DNA from: Candidatus Poribacteria bacterium
GTDB lineage: Bacteria > Poribacteria > WGA-4E > PCPOR2b
Length of the DNA stretch: 64,000 nucleotides
Assembly (NCBI GenBank): GCA_022822005.1
Contig: JAJECO010000026.1
Span: 35,683-99,682, forward strand
Direction of reading: 5' to 3'
The first letter of the stretch is position 1. Every line of letters begins with the position of its first letter. The notes under the pieces were generated by a model. It did no database searches. It was not told the origin of the DNA and saw nothing but the letters and a program-made list of their open reading frames with translations. Of this stretch, positions 42,890 to 52,358 are shown piece after piece. The position numbers and the translations under genes are program-made.

Positions 42890-44080
42890 TTAACCAACCT
42901 TATCTGTCAATGCCTCAATCCCGGGTAACGGTTTTCCTTCAAGAAATTCCAACGACGCACCGCCGCCGGTGGAGATGTGTGTGATCCGATCTGCGACCCC
43001 CGCCTGATGCACCGCAGCAACACAGTCGCCGCCGCCGATGATGCTGACCGCTCGGGAGTTAGCAATCCGTCTCGCAATCTCAAGCGTGCCTCTTGCAAAC
43101 GGTTCAAACTCATACACACCCAACGGTCCATTCCAGATGACTGTTTTCGCTGTATCGGCAATTTCACCAAATCTCGCGATAGTTTCAGGACCAATATCAA
43201 AACCACTCCAACCATCGGGGATGCTAACGCTGGAAACGAGTTGAGATTCGGTGTTCGGATCGAACTCCCTACCCATGACGTGATCGTGTGGGAGGTGGAT
43301 GCTCAGGTTTCGATCCGACGCTTTTTGCAGCAGCACGTTGGCTAAATCCAGTTTGTCAAGCTCCACAAGTGAGTTCCCAATTGGCAATCCCTTCGCTTTA
43401 AGGAAGGTGTATGCCATGCCGCCACCAATGATGAGTTGATCGGCTGTGTCGAGTAGGTTCTCAATCACCCCGATTTTGTCCGAAATCTTTGCACCACCAA
43501 GAATCGCAACAAGGGGACGCTCCGGATCGTGAAATACTCTGCTGAGGTAATGAATTTCCTTTGCCATCAGCAACCCCGCAGCACACCGGTCGAAATAGTG
43601 CGTCACCCCTTCGGTTGAGGCGTGCGCACGATGCGCTGCACCAAAGGCGTCATTAAGATAGAGATCTGCGAGAGATGCAAGTTTATGCGCAAATTCTGGA
43701 CCATTCTTCGCTTCTTCTTCGTAGAAACGGACGTTTTCGAGCAGTAGCACATCACCCGCGCGGAGTTCAGAGGCAATTCCTTCAACTTCCACGCCGATAC
43801 AATCAACTATATGCTTGACGCGTTGCCCCAGCAGTTTGCTGAGTGCGACCGCGAGTGGTTCTGTGGATAAATTCGGATCGAAACCTTTGGGGCGACCGAG
43901 GTGTGTGACCAAGATGATTTTTGCGCCACCCCGGATTAGCTCCAAAATCGTTGGTAGAGCTGCACGAATGCGTGTATCATCAGTAATCCGTTTTCCATCC
44001 ATCGGCACATTGAAATCAACCCGCACCAAGACTCGCTTACCATCGATATCTAAATCACGTAGGCCGAGTTTATCTGCCAT
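42890..44080 (-). CDS. pgk: Phosphoglycerate kinase
   Basis: PGK, 396 residues, interconverts 1,3-bisphosphoglycerate and 3-phosphoglycerate with ADP/ATP in glycolysis. The N-terminal [22 protein letters not shown] and the SHLGRPKG-type motif (here THLGRPKG) bind 3-PG. The C-terminal [14 protein letters not shown] and [19 protein letters not shown] belong to the nucleotide-binding domain. All family landmarks and the standard length are present. The neighbouring sucC gene is 134 bases upstream on the same strand. Confidence 0.97.
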   Translation of the reverse strand: MADKLGLRDLDIDGKRVLVRVDFNVPMDGKRITDDTRIRAALPTILELIRGGAKIILVTHLGRPKGFDPNLSTEPLAVALSKLLGQRVKHIVDCIGVEVEGIASELRAGDVLLLENVRFYEEEAKNGPEFAHKLASLADLYLNDAFGAAHRAHASTEGVTHYFDRCAAGLLMAKEIHYLSRVFHDPERPLVAILGGAKISDKIGVIENLLDTADQLIIGGGMAYTFLKAKGLPIGNSLVELDKLDLANVLLQKASDRNLSIHLPHDHVMGREFDPNTESQLVSSVSIPDGWSGFDIGPETIARFGEIADTAKTVIWNGPLGVYEFEPFARGTLEIARRIANSRAVSIIGGGDCVAAVHQAGVADRITHISTGGGASLEFLEGKPLPGIEALTDKVG

Positions 44081-44214
44081 CTGTTCTCCTGTCTAAAATG
44101 GCGTACATCTCCGCGGTGTCTGACCCAGTTCTGTCTCGTGAATGTGACAGTTGATAAATTCTTCTATGGATTGGGGCGCAAACACTTCAGTTCATAAAAC
44201 TGTGACTGATGAAC

Positions 44215-45387
44215 TTAGCTCGCTACCGCTTGCACCGCTTTCTGTGCTGCTTCTGATAGTCCGTCAGCGGCGATCAAGTTCAAACCGGAATCCGCGAGGA
44301 TCTGCTTCCCTAACTCCACATTCGTTCCTTCTAAGCGTACAACCAACGGCACAGTCAAATCCACCTGTTTAACGGCTTCAATAATTCCGTTAGCGATGAC
44401 ATCGCACTGCATGATCCCGCCAAATATGTTGACGAGGACCGCCTGCACTTTTTCGTCTGCGAGGATGAGACGGAAGGCATGAGTCACGGTCTCCGTTGTT
44501 GCACCACCACCGACATCAAGGAAATTTGCGGGTTCCCCGCCGTGCAATTGAATGAGATCCATCGTTGCCATTGCAAGCCCCGCTCCGTTAACCATACACC
44601 CGATATTTCCATCAAGGCTGATATAGCTTAAGCCCGACTCCCCTGCTTCGAGTTCGCGAGCGTCCTCTTCGTTTGGGTCGCGCATCGCACCGATTTCCTC
44701 ATGCTCCCAAAGCGCGTTGTCATCGAAATTAAGTTTGGCATCAAGAGCGACGATATCCTGCCCATCATCGGTTTTCGTAATAGCGAGTGGATTAATCTCT
44801 GCCAGTGAGCAGTCTGAATCAACAAAGGCATTATACAAGCCAATCATCAAATTTGCTGCCTTGTTGACCAATTCGCGTGGGATATTCAAGTCGAAGGCAA
44901 GTTCTCGCGCTTGAAAAGGAGGCAAGCCAATTGCTGGATCGATGGTTTGTTTGAGAATTTTCTCAGGGCGGGTTGCAGCGACCTCTTCGATATCCACGCC
45001 ACCTTCTTCGCTGCCCATGAGGACAAGTCGTGAGTCGGTACGATCAATCACCATACCGAGATAAAGTTCTCTTTCAATGTCGCTGGCTTCAGCAACCAGT
45101 ACCTTGCGCACCAGTTTTCCCTCAGGACCTGTTTGAGGGGTAACCAGCTGCATACCGAGGATTGCATCAGCATGTTCCCTAACCGCTTCCGGACTCCTTG
45201 CTAACTTAACACCGCCACCCTTGCCCCGACCACCCGCATGGATCTGGGCTTTGACGATATACAGTTGGCAATCCAGTTGCCGAGCAATTGCTTCCGCTTC
45301 GTCAGAGGTTGCAGCCACTTCACCGCGTTGGACGTTGACCCCGTGCGCTTCTAAAATCTGTTTTGCTTGGTATTCGTGTACGTTCAC
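44215..45387 (-). CDS. sucC: Succinyl-CoA synthetase beta subunit
   Basis: SucC forms a heterotetramer or heterodimer with SucD and makes succinyl-CoA in the TCA cycle. The 390-residue protein has the N-terminal ATP-grasp domain ([32 protein letters not shown]) and the C-terminal CoA-ligase domain with [30 protein letters not shown]. The start is GTG with GGAG upstream. The alpha subunit gene sucD, usually adjacent, is not within this window on either side, so it is encoded elsewhere or beyond the window. Confidence 0.95.
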   Translation of the reverse strand: MNVHEYQAKQILEAHGVNVQRGEVAATSDEAEAIARQLDCQLYIVKAQIHAGGRGKGGGVKLARSPEAVREHADAILGMQLVTPQTGPEGKLVRKVLVAEASDIERELYLGMVIDRTDSRLVLMGSEEGGVDIEEVAATRPEKILKQTIDPAIGLPPFQARELAFDLNIPRELVNKAANLMIGLYNAFVDSDCSLAEINPLAITKTDDGQDIVALDAKLNFDDNALWEHEEIGAMRDPNEEDARELEAGESGLSYISLDGNIGCMVNGAGLAMATMDLIQLHGGEPANFLDVGGGATTETVTHAFRLILADEKVQAVLVNIFGGIMQCDVIANGIIEAVKQVDLTVPLVVRLEGTNVELGKQILADSGLNLIAADGLSEAAQKAVQAVAS

Positions 45388-45431
45388 TTATTTTCTCCAC
45401 ATGATAACTCTGGATTGAAAAAGGTAGTTGC

Positions 45432-46157
45432 CTATGCTTCGCGCCTCAAATGTGACACATGCTTGCCCTGTGGTGGGTCAAAATCCTCCGCATTTTCACC
45501 GATATAGTGACAGATAAAACTCCGCCGCCAGCGATCATTCGATTCGTTCATGTAGGAACCATGGATCGTCTTACCATCGAAGAACAGGGCATCCCCCGGT
45601 TCCATATCAACATAAAACTCCTCAACCCCCTCTGGCATCACTGACTGTACAGCAGTAAACGAAATCGCAGTATCCGCAGCCTCTACCTGTAGAAGGCCGC
45701 GTTTATGTGAGCCGGGCACAACCACCATCTGCCCAACGGATCTGTCCGATTTATCCAACGCAATCCATACGCCAATCAAGGGATCAATGGTGATATACTG
45801 CTCATCCTGATGGAGTGCCTGTCCTCTGCCTCCCGGAGGCTTAAAGTATAGCATCGTCTGCCGCAGCACTGGCTTATCATCAATCAGTTGTTCGACGAGT
45901 TCCAACATCGTCGCCTGCATTGCCCATTCACCCGTCAACCTATCCCAGTTATGCATGTTAATCATTCGCGGATACTGGTGATTCGGATCTTCCGGATGAT
46001 CGGTTGTACCGCCGCTGTCACCTGATTTTGGACCTTCGGCGCGTCGCGTCATGTAGTGCTGAATCATCTGTTGTGCTGTTGCTGTATCAAATAGTCCCGG
46101 TACTACAAGAAAACCGGTTTCATTGTATTGATGGATCTGTGCATCACCTAAACGCAT
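45432..46157 (-). CDS. Phytanoyl-CoA dioxygenase family protein
   Basis: A 241-residue Fe(II)/2-oxoglutarate-dependent dioxygenase of the PhyH family. The double-stranded beta-helix iron ligands are visible as H116-x-D118 (HQDEQ) and H199 (KTIHGS), and Arg residues after H199 (DRWRRSF) would bind 2-oxoglutarate. The substrate is not phytanoyl-CoA in most bacteria; relatives hydroxylate diverse small molecules. CGGAGA lies before the ATG. Large PhyH families are typical of Poribacteria, supporting the proposed lineage. It is next to a HEPN/MNT pair but probably unrelated in function. Confidence 0.88.
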   Translation of the reverse strand: MRLGDAQIHQYNETGFLVVPGLFDTATAQQMIQHYMTRRAEGPKSGDSGGTTDHPEDPNHQYPRMINMHNWDRLTGEWAMQATMLELVEQLIDDKPVLRQTMLYFKPPGGRGQALHQDEQYITIDPLIGVWIALDKSDRSVGQMVVVPGSHKRGLLQVEAADTAISFTAVQSVMPEGVEEFYVDMEPGDALFFDGKTIHGSYMNESNDRWRRSFICHYIGENAEDFDPPQGKHVSHLRREA

Positions 46158-46241
46158 TGTTGTATCTCCGTAAGAATTGACTGAAGCGGCCTAAATTGAA
46201 ACCGCTTTTGATAAGCAGCTTATGATAAATGAATTCAACGA

Positions 46242-46628
46242 TCAGATGTCCGAAAGACCTAACTTCGTTCTTACCACTGTTCGCACTACCTCTGTTATTT
46301 GTATAGCATTTTCAGCGGCTTCCTCATCTGCCTGTGTTCCCGGATAACGAGTTGCGATACCAAAGGTGCTGAGATGGGCCAATTGCGGTCTCAATGAGTC
46401 TAATTCTGAAAGCGATCCTCCACTTAAATTAAGCAGGACCAGAAGGTCATGAGTTTTCTGAAAAACAATGTTATGTTCCTCGAAAAATCCTTTCAGATAT
46501 TTCTCTGCACATTGTTGAGCGAGAAAACACACGACATTCCAGACGGGATCGACAGTTTGGATCTCCCGTCGTGCAACCTTCCTGTCGCCTTCAGCTTTAT
46601 CAATCCACTCCTGCGTCTCAGGCTTCAT
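46242..46628 (-). CDS. HEPN-domain toxin
   Basis: The product is about 128 residues, all helical, with the HEPN pattern EWIDKAEGDRKVA, FLAQQCAEKYLKGF, and the catalytic RNase motif RPQLAH (R-x4-H). I start at the ATG at 46628, which has AAAGGGA upstream, rather than the ATG 12 codons earlier. The start lies 11 bases inside the 3' end of the MNT gene, as is typical in MNT/HEPN toxin-antitoxin pairs, where the HEPN protein is an RNA-cleaving toxin that the MNT protein inactivates, usually by adenylylation. Confidence 0.88.
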   Translation of the reverse strand: MKPETQEWIDKAEGDRKVARREIQTVDPVWNVVCFLAQQCAEKYLKGFFEEHNIVFQKTHDLLVLLNLSGGSLSELDSLRPQLAHLSTFGIATRYPGTQADEEAAENAIQITEVVRTVVRTKLGLSDI

Positions 46629-46947
46629 ACAAGACAATCCCTTTCGCCATGACCTCTGTGGCAAAAATTCCTTTGCGTTTCAGAGAAGCATTCCAGTCGG
46701 AGGGCGTGAATACGATAATGTCCAGAGGAAAGGGATGGTCAATGGCTGCAGCAATTTGCGCTGCGACATGGAGAGGTTTTTCTTCTGTATCTATCATGAC
46801 CAGCAGATCCACATCGCTGTCCACCGTTGCTGTGCCGTAAGCGTAAGAGCCAAACAGAATGATCTTCTGCGGGTGGGAGTGCTCCACAATCTGATCGGCG
46901 ATTCCCTTAATGCGTTTTAAGGTTACGTTTGTTTCGACTTCAGCCAT
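46618..46947 (-). CDS. MNT-type nucleotidyltransferase antitoxin
   Basis: This minimal nucleotidyltransferase has GSYAYGTATVDSDVDLLV, a GSx10DxD active site with two metal-binding aspartates, and a third acidic residue on the strand DIIVF. I use the ATG at 46947, with GGAGGG six bases upstream, which makes a 109-residue protein; a longer frame would overlap the epimerase gene. It is the first gene of the MNT/HEPN pair, and in characterised pairs it adds AMP to the HEPN toxin. Confidence 0.9.
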   Translation of the reverse strand: MAEVETNVTLKRIKGIADQIVEHSHPQKIILFGSYAYGTATVDSDVDLLVMIDTEEKPLHVAAQIAAAIDHPFPLDIIVFTPSDWNASLKRKGIFATEVMAKGIVLYEA

Positions 46948-46978
46948 TTGATTCCCTCCAAGGCTGCCGGGCAAACTC

Positions 46979-47794
46979 CTACCCCACAAACAACGGTTTC
47001 AGATACCTTATCGACTGCTCCGCAACCCGTTGGACTTCAGCAAGTGGCGTGTCCGTTCCGCCATGGGTGCCAACAATCTCCAGTGTTACGTAGGGCACAT
47101 GGTGGATTGTGTTCATGAGTGCCGCAAGCGCAGGAAGATCGAGGCTTCCTTTGCCCGGAATCTGTGTTTCAACAGGACCGATCGCTCCCTCACGGCTCTC
47201 GCGGTTGTCACGGATGCGCAGTGTTGCAATATACTCTCTCAGTTGATGGAGTGACTCAACCGGATCCTCAGTGGCTGCTGTCCGCCAAATATGGCTTGCA
47301 TCAAAGTTGATTCCTACCCACTCTCGGTCAACCTCCTGCATAAGCCGTAGTGCCGTTTCAGTCGAATATACTGCATTATTGACGTGCGGCTTTAGGCTCA
47401 ACTTAATGCCGGCTTGCGAGGTTCGGGCGGCGGTTGCATTAATCAACTCGACCACCTGTTTGAAACTATCTTCATCATCTGAAGTTCCGCCTGCCCCTTC
47501 AGCAATTACGGGTGCGCCGACCTGTTGCGCAGCATCGATTACCGCGTCAAAATCTGGACTATCCATCCCAATTCCGCCAGTTCCAGCAATGGATTCAATC
47601 GCCAAGCCGTGCGAAGCAACGCGTTTCCTGATATCTCTGTAGTACGAAGCCGGCTTGCCCATTTCCAGATGGGGTGCCATACCGGGACGCGCACAGAGTT
47701 CAATCGCTTTATATCCTGTGCCTGCAATGCCCGCAAGTGCTTGTTCTAAACTGAACCCTCCATATAAAATTGTGCTACACCCCAGAACTCTCAT
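46979..47794 (-). CDS. Sugar phosphate isomerase/epimerase-like TIM barrel
   Basis: The 271-residue protein belongs to the AP-endonuclease family 2 / xylose-isomerase-like group. It has GYKAIELCARPGM near the N-terminus, a metal-binding pattern in GIKLSLKPHV, WVGINFDASHIW, ATLRIRDNR and late VTLEIVG, fitting a divalent-metal aldose-ketose isomerase or epimerase. GAGGAAAA precedes the ATG. It lies alone, divergent from an aldehyde dehydrogenase, and probably acts in sugar or sugar-acid catabolism. The substrate is unknown. Confidence 0.85.
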   Translation of the reverse strand: MRVLGCSTILYGGFSLEQALAGIAGTGYKAIELCARPGMAPHLEMGKPASYYRDIRKRVASHGLAIESIAGTGGIGMDSPDFDAVIDAAQQVGAPVIAEGAGGTSDDEDSFKQVVELINATAARTSQAGIKLSLKPHVNNAVYSTETALRLMQEVDREWVGINFDASHIWRTAATEDPVESLHQLREYIATLRIRDNRESREGAIGPVETQIPGKGSLDLPALAALMNTIHHVPYVTLEIVGTHGGTDTPLAEVQRVAEQSIRYLKPLFVG

Positions 47795-47904
47795 AAACTT
47801 TTCCTCAAGTCAGATCTGTTTTTCGCCCGAAAAATATGTTATACTTTACCTCAACCGTGCCGGACGGGTCAAGTGAAAATACCCGACGGGACGATAAATT
47901 CCGA

Positions 47905-47933
47905 TTGACAATTTCGATGAGAGATGGTATCTT
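47905..47933 (+). promoter_or_regulatory. Predicted promoter for aldehyde dehydrogenase gene
   Basis: TTGACA and TATCTT are separated by 17 bases, with the -35 box matching the consensus exactly. The site lies about 60 bases before the aldehyde dehydrogenase ATG. Confidence 0.55.
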
Positions 47934-47992
47934 GAACTTACAGATATTTTAACTGCCAATCTACCAATTTATATCAATGGAGGTTAATATCC

Positions 47993-49411
47993 ATGAGAAT
48001 GCACATCGGTGGCGAATGGGTTGATAAACCAGAAAAAATCGAAGTTCTAAATCCTTTTGATGGTTCCGTTGTTGACACCATTCCCAGAGGCGATCACGAT
48101 GATGTCGAAACCGCGCTTAAAACCGCCGAACGCGGTGCCGAGATCATGGCAAAAATGACCGGTTACGAGCGGTATGAAATTATTCACAAGGTTTCGGAGA
48201 TGATGGCTGAGCGCACCGAGGAGCTCGCTCGAATCATTACACTGGAAGAAGGAAAAATCCTCGCTGAAGCAACAATGGAAGCTGGTCGTGCAGCAGAGAT
48301 TATCGCACTCTCCGCAGAGGAAGCAAAACGCCTGTATGGGGAAGTCATTCCGCTCGAAGGTGGGCCCGGCGTTAAGGGGAAATTGGGTTTCACCGTACGC
48401 GTCCCCTGTGGTATCGTCGTCGGGATTAGTCCGTTTAACTTCCCGCTCCACCTTGTTTGCCACAAGGTAGGTCCGGCACTTGCGGCAGGAAACGCAATTA
48501 TCGTTAAACCTGCAACGGACACACCGCTGTCAGCACTGAAACTGGTCGAGCTTTTCCTTGAAGCGGGTACACCACCGGAAGCAATCCAATGTTTGACCGG
48601 ATCAGGCAGCGTCATTGGCGATGGTCTCTGTGCGGATAGGCGTGTCCGGAAGATTACTTTCACAGGCAGCCGTGATATTGGAGAACGCATCTGCCACACC
48701 GCTGGACTCAAGCGTGTAACGATGGAACTCGGATCTAACTCTCCCCTGATCGTTATGCCGGACGCGGATCCAGAGAAAGTTGCGGCGGCGGCAGCAGCCT
48801 CCGGCTATTCTAATGCAGGACAGGTCTGCATCTCAACGCAAAGGGTCATCGCCCACGAGGGTATCTACGGCGATTTTCTCGATGCTTTCAAATCAACCGT
48901 TGAAGGTATCTCAACAGGAGACCCGCTGGATGCACCAACCAAGATGGGACCAATGATTCGTGAGGATGACGCCATCCGCGTTAGCGAGTGGGTCGATGAA
49001 GCGGTCAGTAATGGTGCTGAGCTGCTCACTGGCGGCGAAAGAAATGGACAAATCTATGCGCCAACGCTTGTCGCCAATGTCAAGCCAGAGATGAAAATCT
49101 CTCACGACGAAATCTTCGGACCTGTTGTCGGCGTAACAAAGGTCTCCAACATCGACGATGCTATCGCGCTTGCCAATGACACTAACTACGGCTTGAGTGC
49201 GGCGATCTTCACCGAGAATATCGATTGGGCGATGCGATTCGTGCGTGAAGTCGACTCCGGCAACCTGATGGTGAATTGGGGAACGCAGTGGCGGGCAGAC
49301 CTCATGCCCTATGGCGGTGTGAAAGAGAGCGGCATGGGCAAAGAGGGACCGAAGTACGCTGTACAGGAGATGACTGAGACGAAGATGGCAATCTTCCATC
49401 TAAGCGAGTAA
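47993..49411 (+). CDS. NAD(P)-dependent aldehyde dehydrogenase
   Basis: The 472-residue enzyme of the ALDH superfamily has the NAD-binding segment VVGISPFNFPLHL and ITFTGSRDIGE, the general base E245 in TMELGSNSPL, the catalytic C279 in NAGQVC and the late EIFGPVVG. Its pattern resembles non-phosphorylating glyceraldehyde-3-phosphate, lactaldehyde or phosphonoacetaldehyde dehydrogenases, but a substrate cannot be chosen. GGAGG is present ahead of the ATG. It is monocistronic, with structured DNA downstream. Confidence 0.92.
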   Translation: MRMHIGGEWVDKPEKIEVLNPFDGSVVDTIPRGDHDDVETALKTAERGAEIMAKMTGYERYEIIHKVSEMMAERTEELARIITLEEGKILAEATMEAGRAAEIIALSAEEAKRLYGEVIPLEGGPGVKGKLGFTVRVPCGIVVGISPFNFPLHLVCHKVGPALAAGNAIIVKPATDTPLSALKLVELFLEAGTPPEAIQCLTGSGSVIGDGLCADRRVRKITFTGSRDIGERICHTAGLKRVTMELGSNSPLIVMPDADPEKVAAAAAASGYSNAGQVCISTQRVIAHEGIYGDFLDAFKSTVEGISTGDPLDAPTKMGPMIREDDAIRVSEWVDEAVSNGAELLTGGERNGQIYAPTLVANVKPEMKISHDEIFGPVVGVTKVSNIDDAIALANDTNYGLSAAIFTENIDWAMRFVREVDSGNLMVNWGTQWRADLMPYGGVKESGMGKEGPKYAVQEMTETKMAIFHLSE

Positions 49412-49454
49412 GGCGTTAAATACGCCATACTTTTCCTGATAAATTAGCACAGTG

Positions 49455-49486
49455 CGGCGGGGAACTGTCGAAGAACAGCCCTGCCG
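49455..49486 (+). other. Hairpin downstream of aldehyde dehydrogenase
   Basis: CGGCGGGG pairs with CCCTGCCG (one mismatch), extended inside by CTGT/ACAG. It lies about 45 bases past the stop. No T-run follows immediately, so it may be a terminator of the non-canonical kind. Confidence 0.4.
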
Positions 49487-49507
49487 TTAACTGTGTTCCC
49501 GAGTTCG

Positions 49508-49538
49508 GGTTGTTAACTGCATTTGCCAATTAACAACC
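49508..49538 (+). other. Second hairpin in same gap
   Basis: A perfect 9-base inverted repeat, GGTTGTTAA and TTAACAACC, with a 13-base loop. It follows the first hairpin by about 20 bases. The pair may be terminator DNA or a regulatory site in front of the fusion gene. Confidence 0.4.
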
Positions 49539-49587
49539 GAAAATTCTGGTGTCTATTCCCTATCTTTCCCGGTGTCCCCCTAAATGA

Positions 49588-52227
49588 ATGGTCGCCGATC
49601 TCCCGCATCAAACCATCACTCAAATCCCGCATTTTTCCTCATTCCTTTACACAAATTCAGATAAAAATCCTCGGATGAATACTACCCTTAACAATCTTCG
49701 CCAAACAGTTGAAGCAATTCTGCGTTGCGATCTCTCTGAGGTAGTCAGTCCCCCAGATAGAACGGAGTCAGAGGAACTAATTCAGCGATTTCTGGATGCT
49801 GTCTTTGATCGAGTAGGCAATCGATCCAATCAGCCTGATGAGGATTCAGAGAAAGTAGCCCAACAAATTGATCCACAGTGGGTTATCCTCGCAGCCGGCA
49901 AAGGAACCCGCATCGATCCATCTAGCCGTCTAAACAAAAACTTAGATCTCTGGTTTGGCGAACAGAATACCCTACAACTGTCCCGAAGCTATCTGCCGGG
50001 GAGCCGACCGCATATCGTCGTCGTCAATTCCCAAATGGCGGCCCGCGTGGCGAAATCAGATATCCCCTCCAGCGGTGTTATTCCCACCTCAGCACTTAAT
50101 CCAGAAGAGACCAATCGACTGTTCGGATCAAACGTCATCCTCTGTGTGCAACCTGACCACCCTTACGGCACAGGAGCCGCGCTAAAAGTCGCGTTGTCCG
50201 CAATCTCTGGATCCGATGCGGAATGTGTCGGTGTCGCCTTCGGTGATGAACCGTTCCTGAACCAATCCATATTCGTGGGGACCCTCCTCTCGCACTTTAC
50301 TGTCGGTGCAGATGTTACCCTTTGTGGAAAAATTCCAGACACCGTTGTTGATAAAGGAGGACTGTTCTTCGACACGGAGGGAAAGTTCATCGGCACAAAA
50401 GAGTGGTATGACATGACCGACGAGGAAAAAAATACGATGTGGCGTCGTTTGGAGTGCGGGGAAGCCTACACCAACACCGGCATTACCTTGATGGGTCGTG
50501 ATGCCGCGATCGACCGGATAGATAGGTTGCAACCCCATGGTGATAAATCTGAGATGCACCATGTCGATCTCATCCGCCACTGTTACGAAGACGGTTTAAG
50601 AACCAACGCTTATATCCATCGGGATGAAATTATTTCCGGCGTCAACCGCTGGTCAAATGTGCTTACCGGTGAAGAACATCTCTTTTCTGCTGCAAAGAAA
50701 AAACTCCTGCAAAAGGGGGTTCGGGTTGATCCTGCGGCACAGGTCACGCTGGCGAATGAGGATATCGAAATCGGTCAAGGCTGCTACCTTTTAGGCCATG
50801 TCCATCTCGGTGCGAAGGTGAAAATCGGGAACTACTGTCGTCTCGAAAACGTCGCGTTACTCGGAAGTACGGCCGTAGGCGATTGCGTTGGCTTGAAAGA
50901 CGTAACTGCAGCGGACACCATCTTTGAGTCAAATCCACTTTCAGGTGAGGTGGCCGCCCCTATCGCTGGCTTACAGGTTGGCAGCCATATCGAAAGTAGC
51001 CTATTCACTTGCGCAAAAATCGGAGGTTCGACGAGTCTTGAATCTGTGGTTGTCAGGGGGACAGTGATTCCGGCAGAAATCTCGATAAGGGACAAACGGT
51101 TAGGCGTCCCCACAAGATCGGATCATCACACAACAGGTAGTGCGCAGAACCTTGCGAGCCAGATATCTGAAACTGTCCTAAATCAACTGGTATCGCCCAG
51201 TTATAAACCCGGTGTATTCACTTTTGGTGAAAAGCGAGGACTGCCTGATTGGGAGAACCTCCGTCAGCACGTCATGTTGCATTCGGAACGCGAACTGATT
51301 CAACGTGCTACCCGCAATCCGACGTTACGTCAGTCCGCAGTACAAGCCGTTAGAGAACTGCTGGAGCTGCGAAAAGCTGACGCTGCACATATCATTGATG
51401 AGTTGACTCCCGAAGAACTGTGGGGGAGTATCTTCGAGGCTGTTACGCTCGCCACAGGGAATCCCAATCCATATCGGAGGGAGAAACTGAACGCTAGACA
51501 AGCAGCGCTTGCCCTACTCCCCCAATTTGGGGACTGTGACTGGTTGCAACGACTGAAACTGATCATCGTGGCCAATATCATTGATTACAGCAGCGCAAGG
51601 GTTGTAACGAAACTCCGAGAGAACTCGAATTACTTCAACCTCGTGTTCCAAGCAGCCACCCGCGCTTCTTTAGCGATCGATTGCTTCGAGCGTTTTCAGT
51701 CAACAGTGATCCAGGGTGAGCCTAAGCGACTTCTCTGGCTCATCGACAACGACGGTGAATCAGTCTTTGACCTGTGGGTTATTGAGGCACTCGCCGAATA
51801 TGGTCATCAAATCGTAGTGGCTGGAAAAGCAGAACCTGCAACTAACGATGCGACGCTTGATGACCTGCGTGAACTCGCTGCACAACCGTGTTTCCAAAAG
51901 CTCCATGAGCAGATAGCCGTTGGTAATGTGCATCTAATTTCTTCGGGCTCAAAGACTGTCGGAACCAATCTCTATCAGGCAACAGGCGAATTTGTAAACG
52001 CACTCCTTGACGCAGATCTTGTCATTTCAAAAGGACAGGGTAATCTCTTCACAACCTTAGGGTTAAAAAAGGACACATTCTACCTGCTGCTCTCCAAAGG
52101 GGTAACCGCGGAACGCTTGACGGGGGTTGTCCCGGATCAGAATCAGGTGATCGATGGATTGATTTTGGCCTATCTACCAAGCGGAACTCAGCTTGACCAA
52201 ACGCTCAGGGACATCTGTGCAGGTTAG
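49588..52227 (+). CDS. GlmU-like nucleotidyltransferase fused to DUF89 phosphatase
   Basis: This 879-residue protein has three parts. Residues 97-350 are a sugar-phosphate nucleotidyltransferase with LAAGKGTRI at 101-109, a QPDHPYGTG motif and an acidic FGDEP. Residues about 380-505 form a left-handed beta-helix with hexapeptide-like repeats (IEIGQGCYLLG, VHLGAKVKIGN, CRLENVALLGS). Residues about 550-879 are a DUF89 metal-dependent damage-control phosphatase: GNPNPYRREK at 624, DNDGE at 720-724, NDAT at 753-756, KGQGN at 815-819. DUF89 enzymes remove phosphate from damaged or side-product phosphometabolites. The fusion suggests housecleaning coupled to nucleotide-sugar synthesis (inference). 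The ATG at 49675 (residue 30) is an alternative and perhaps better start, since the first 29 residues look non-conserved and neither start has a clear ribosome binding site. Confidence 0.85.
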   Translation: MVADLPHQTITQIPHFSSFLYTNSDKNPRMNTTLNNLRQTVEAILRCDLSEVVSPPDRTESEELIQRFLDAVFDRVGNRSNQPDEDSEKVAQQIDPQWVILAAGKGTRIDPSSRLNKNLDLWFGEQNTLQLSRSYLPGSRPHIVVVNSQMAARVAKSDIPSSGVIPTSALNPEETNRLFGSNVILCVQPDHPYGTGAALKVALSAISGSDAECVGVAFGDEPFLNQSIFVGTLLSHFTVGADVTLCGKIPDTVVDKGGLFFDTEGKFIGTKEWYDMTDEEKNTMWRRLECGEAYTNTGITLMGRDAAIDRIDRLQPHGDKSEMHHVDLIRHCYEDGLRTNAYIHRDEIISGVNRWSNVLTGEEHLFSAAKKKLLQKGVRVDPAAQVTLANEDIEIGQGCYLLGHVHLGAKVKIGNYCRLENVALLGSTAVGDCVGLKDVTAADTIFESNPLSGEVAAPIAGLQVGSHIESSLFTCAKIGGSTSLESVVVRGTVIPAEISIRDKRLGVPTRSDHHTTGSAQNLASQISETVLNQLVSPSYKPGVFTFGEKRGLPDWENLRQHVMLHSERELIQRATRNPTLRQSAVQAVRELLELRKADAAHIIDELTPEELWGSIFEAVTLATGNPNPYRREKLNARQAALALLPQFGDCDWLQRLKLIIVANIIDYSSARVVTKLRENSNYFNLVFQAATRASLAIDCFERFQSTVIQGEPKRLLWLIDNDGESVFDLWVIEALAEYGHQIVVAGKAEPATNDATLDDLRELAAQPCFQKLHEQIAVGNVHLISSGSKTVGTNLYQATGEFVNALLDADLVISKGQGNLFTTLGLKKDTFYLLLSKGVTAERLTGVVPDQNQVIDGLILAYLPSGTQLDQTLRDICAG

Positions 52228-52241
52228 AAATCTATTTTTGA

Positions 52242-52269
52242 TTGACAACCCCCCATTTTTGTTTATAAT
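52242..52269 (+). promoter_or_regulatory. Near-consensus promoter for acsA
   Basis: TTGACA and TATAAT are both perfect, separated by 16 bases. It lies about 90 bases before the acsA ATG and immediately after the fusion gene, and is the strongest promoter-like site in the window. Confidence 0.75.
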
Positions 52270-52358
52270 ACAAAAAGAAACCGATTCAGAAAAACTTCAA
52301 TCATTCCAAAAAGTTTTACGAGCACCTGGGTTTATTGCAAATTTCTAAGGAGAATTTT

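Noticed and set aside
44081..44214. Possible terminator or small RNA between sucC and pgk
   Set aside because: Only a weak 7-base inverted repeat (AGTTCAT/ATGAACT) was seen, with no T-run.
46979..46989. Longer MNT frame starting inside the epimerase gene
   Set aside because: The ATG at 46947 has a GGAGGG site six bases upstream and fits the family's normal N-terminus.
48911..49399. Reading frame of 162 codons antisense to the aldehyde dehydrogenase
   Set aside because: The opposite strand carries a conserved catalytic domain, so this is a shadow of its codon bias.
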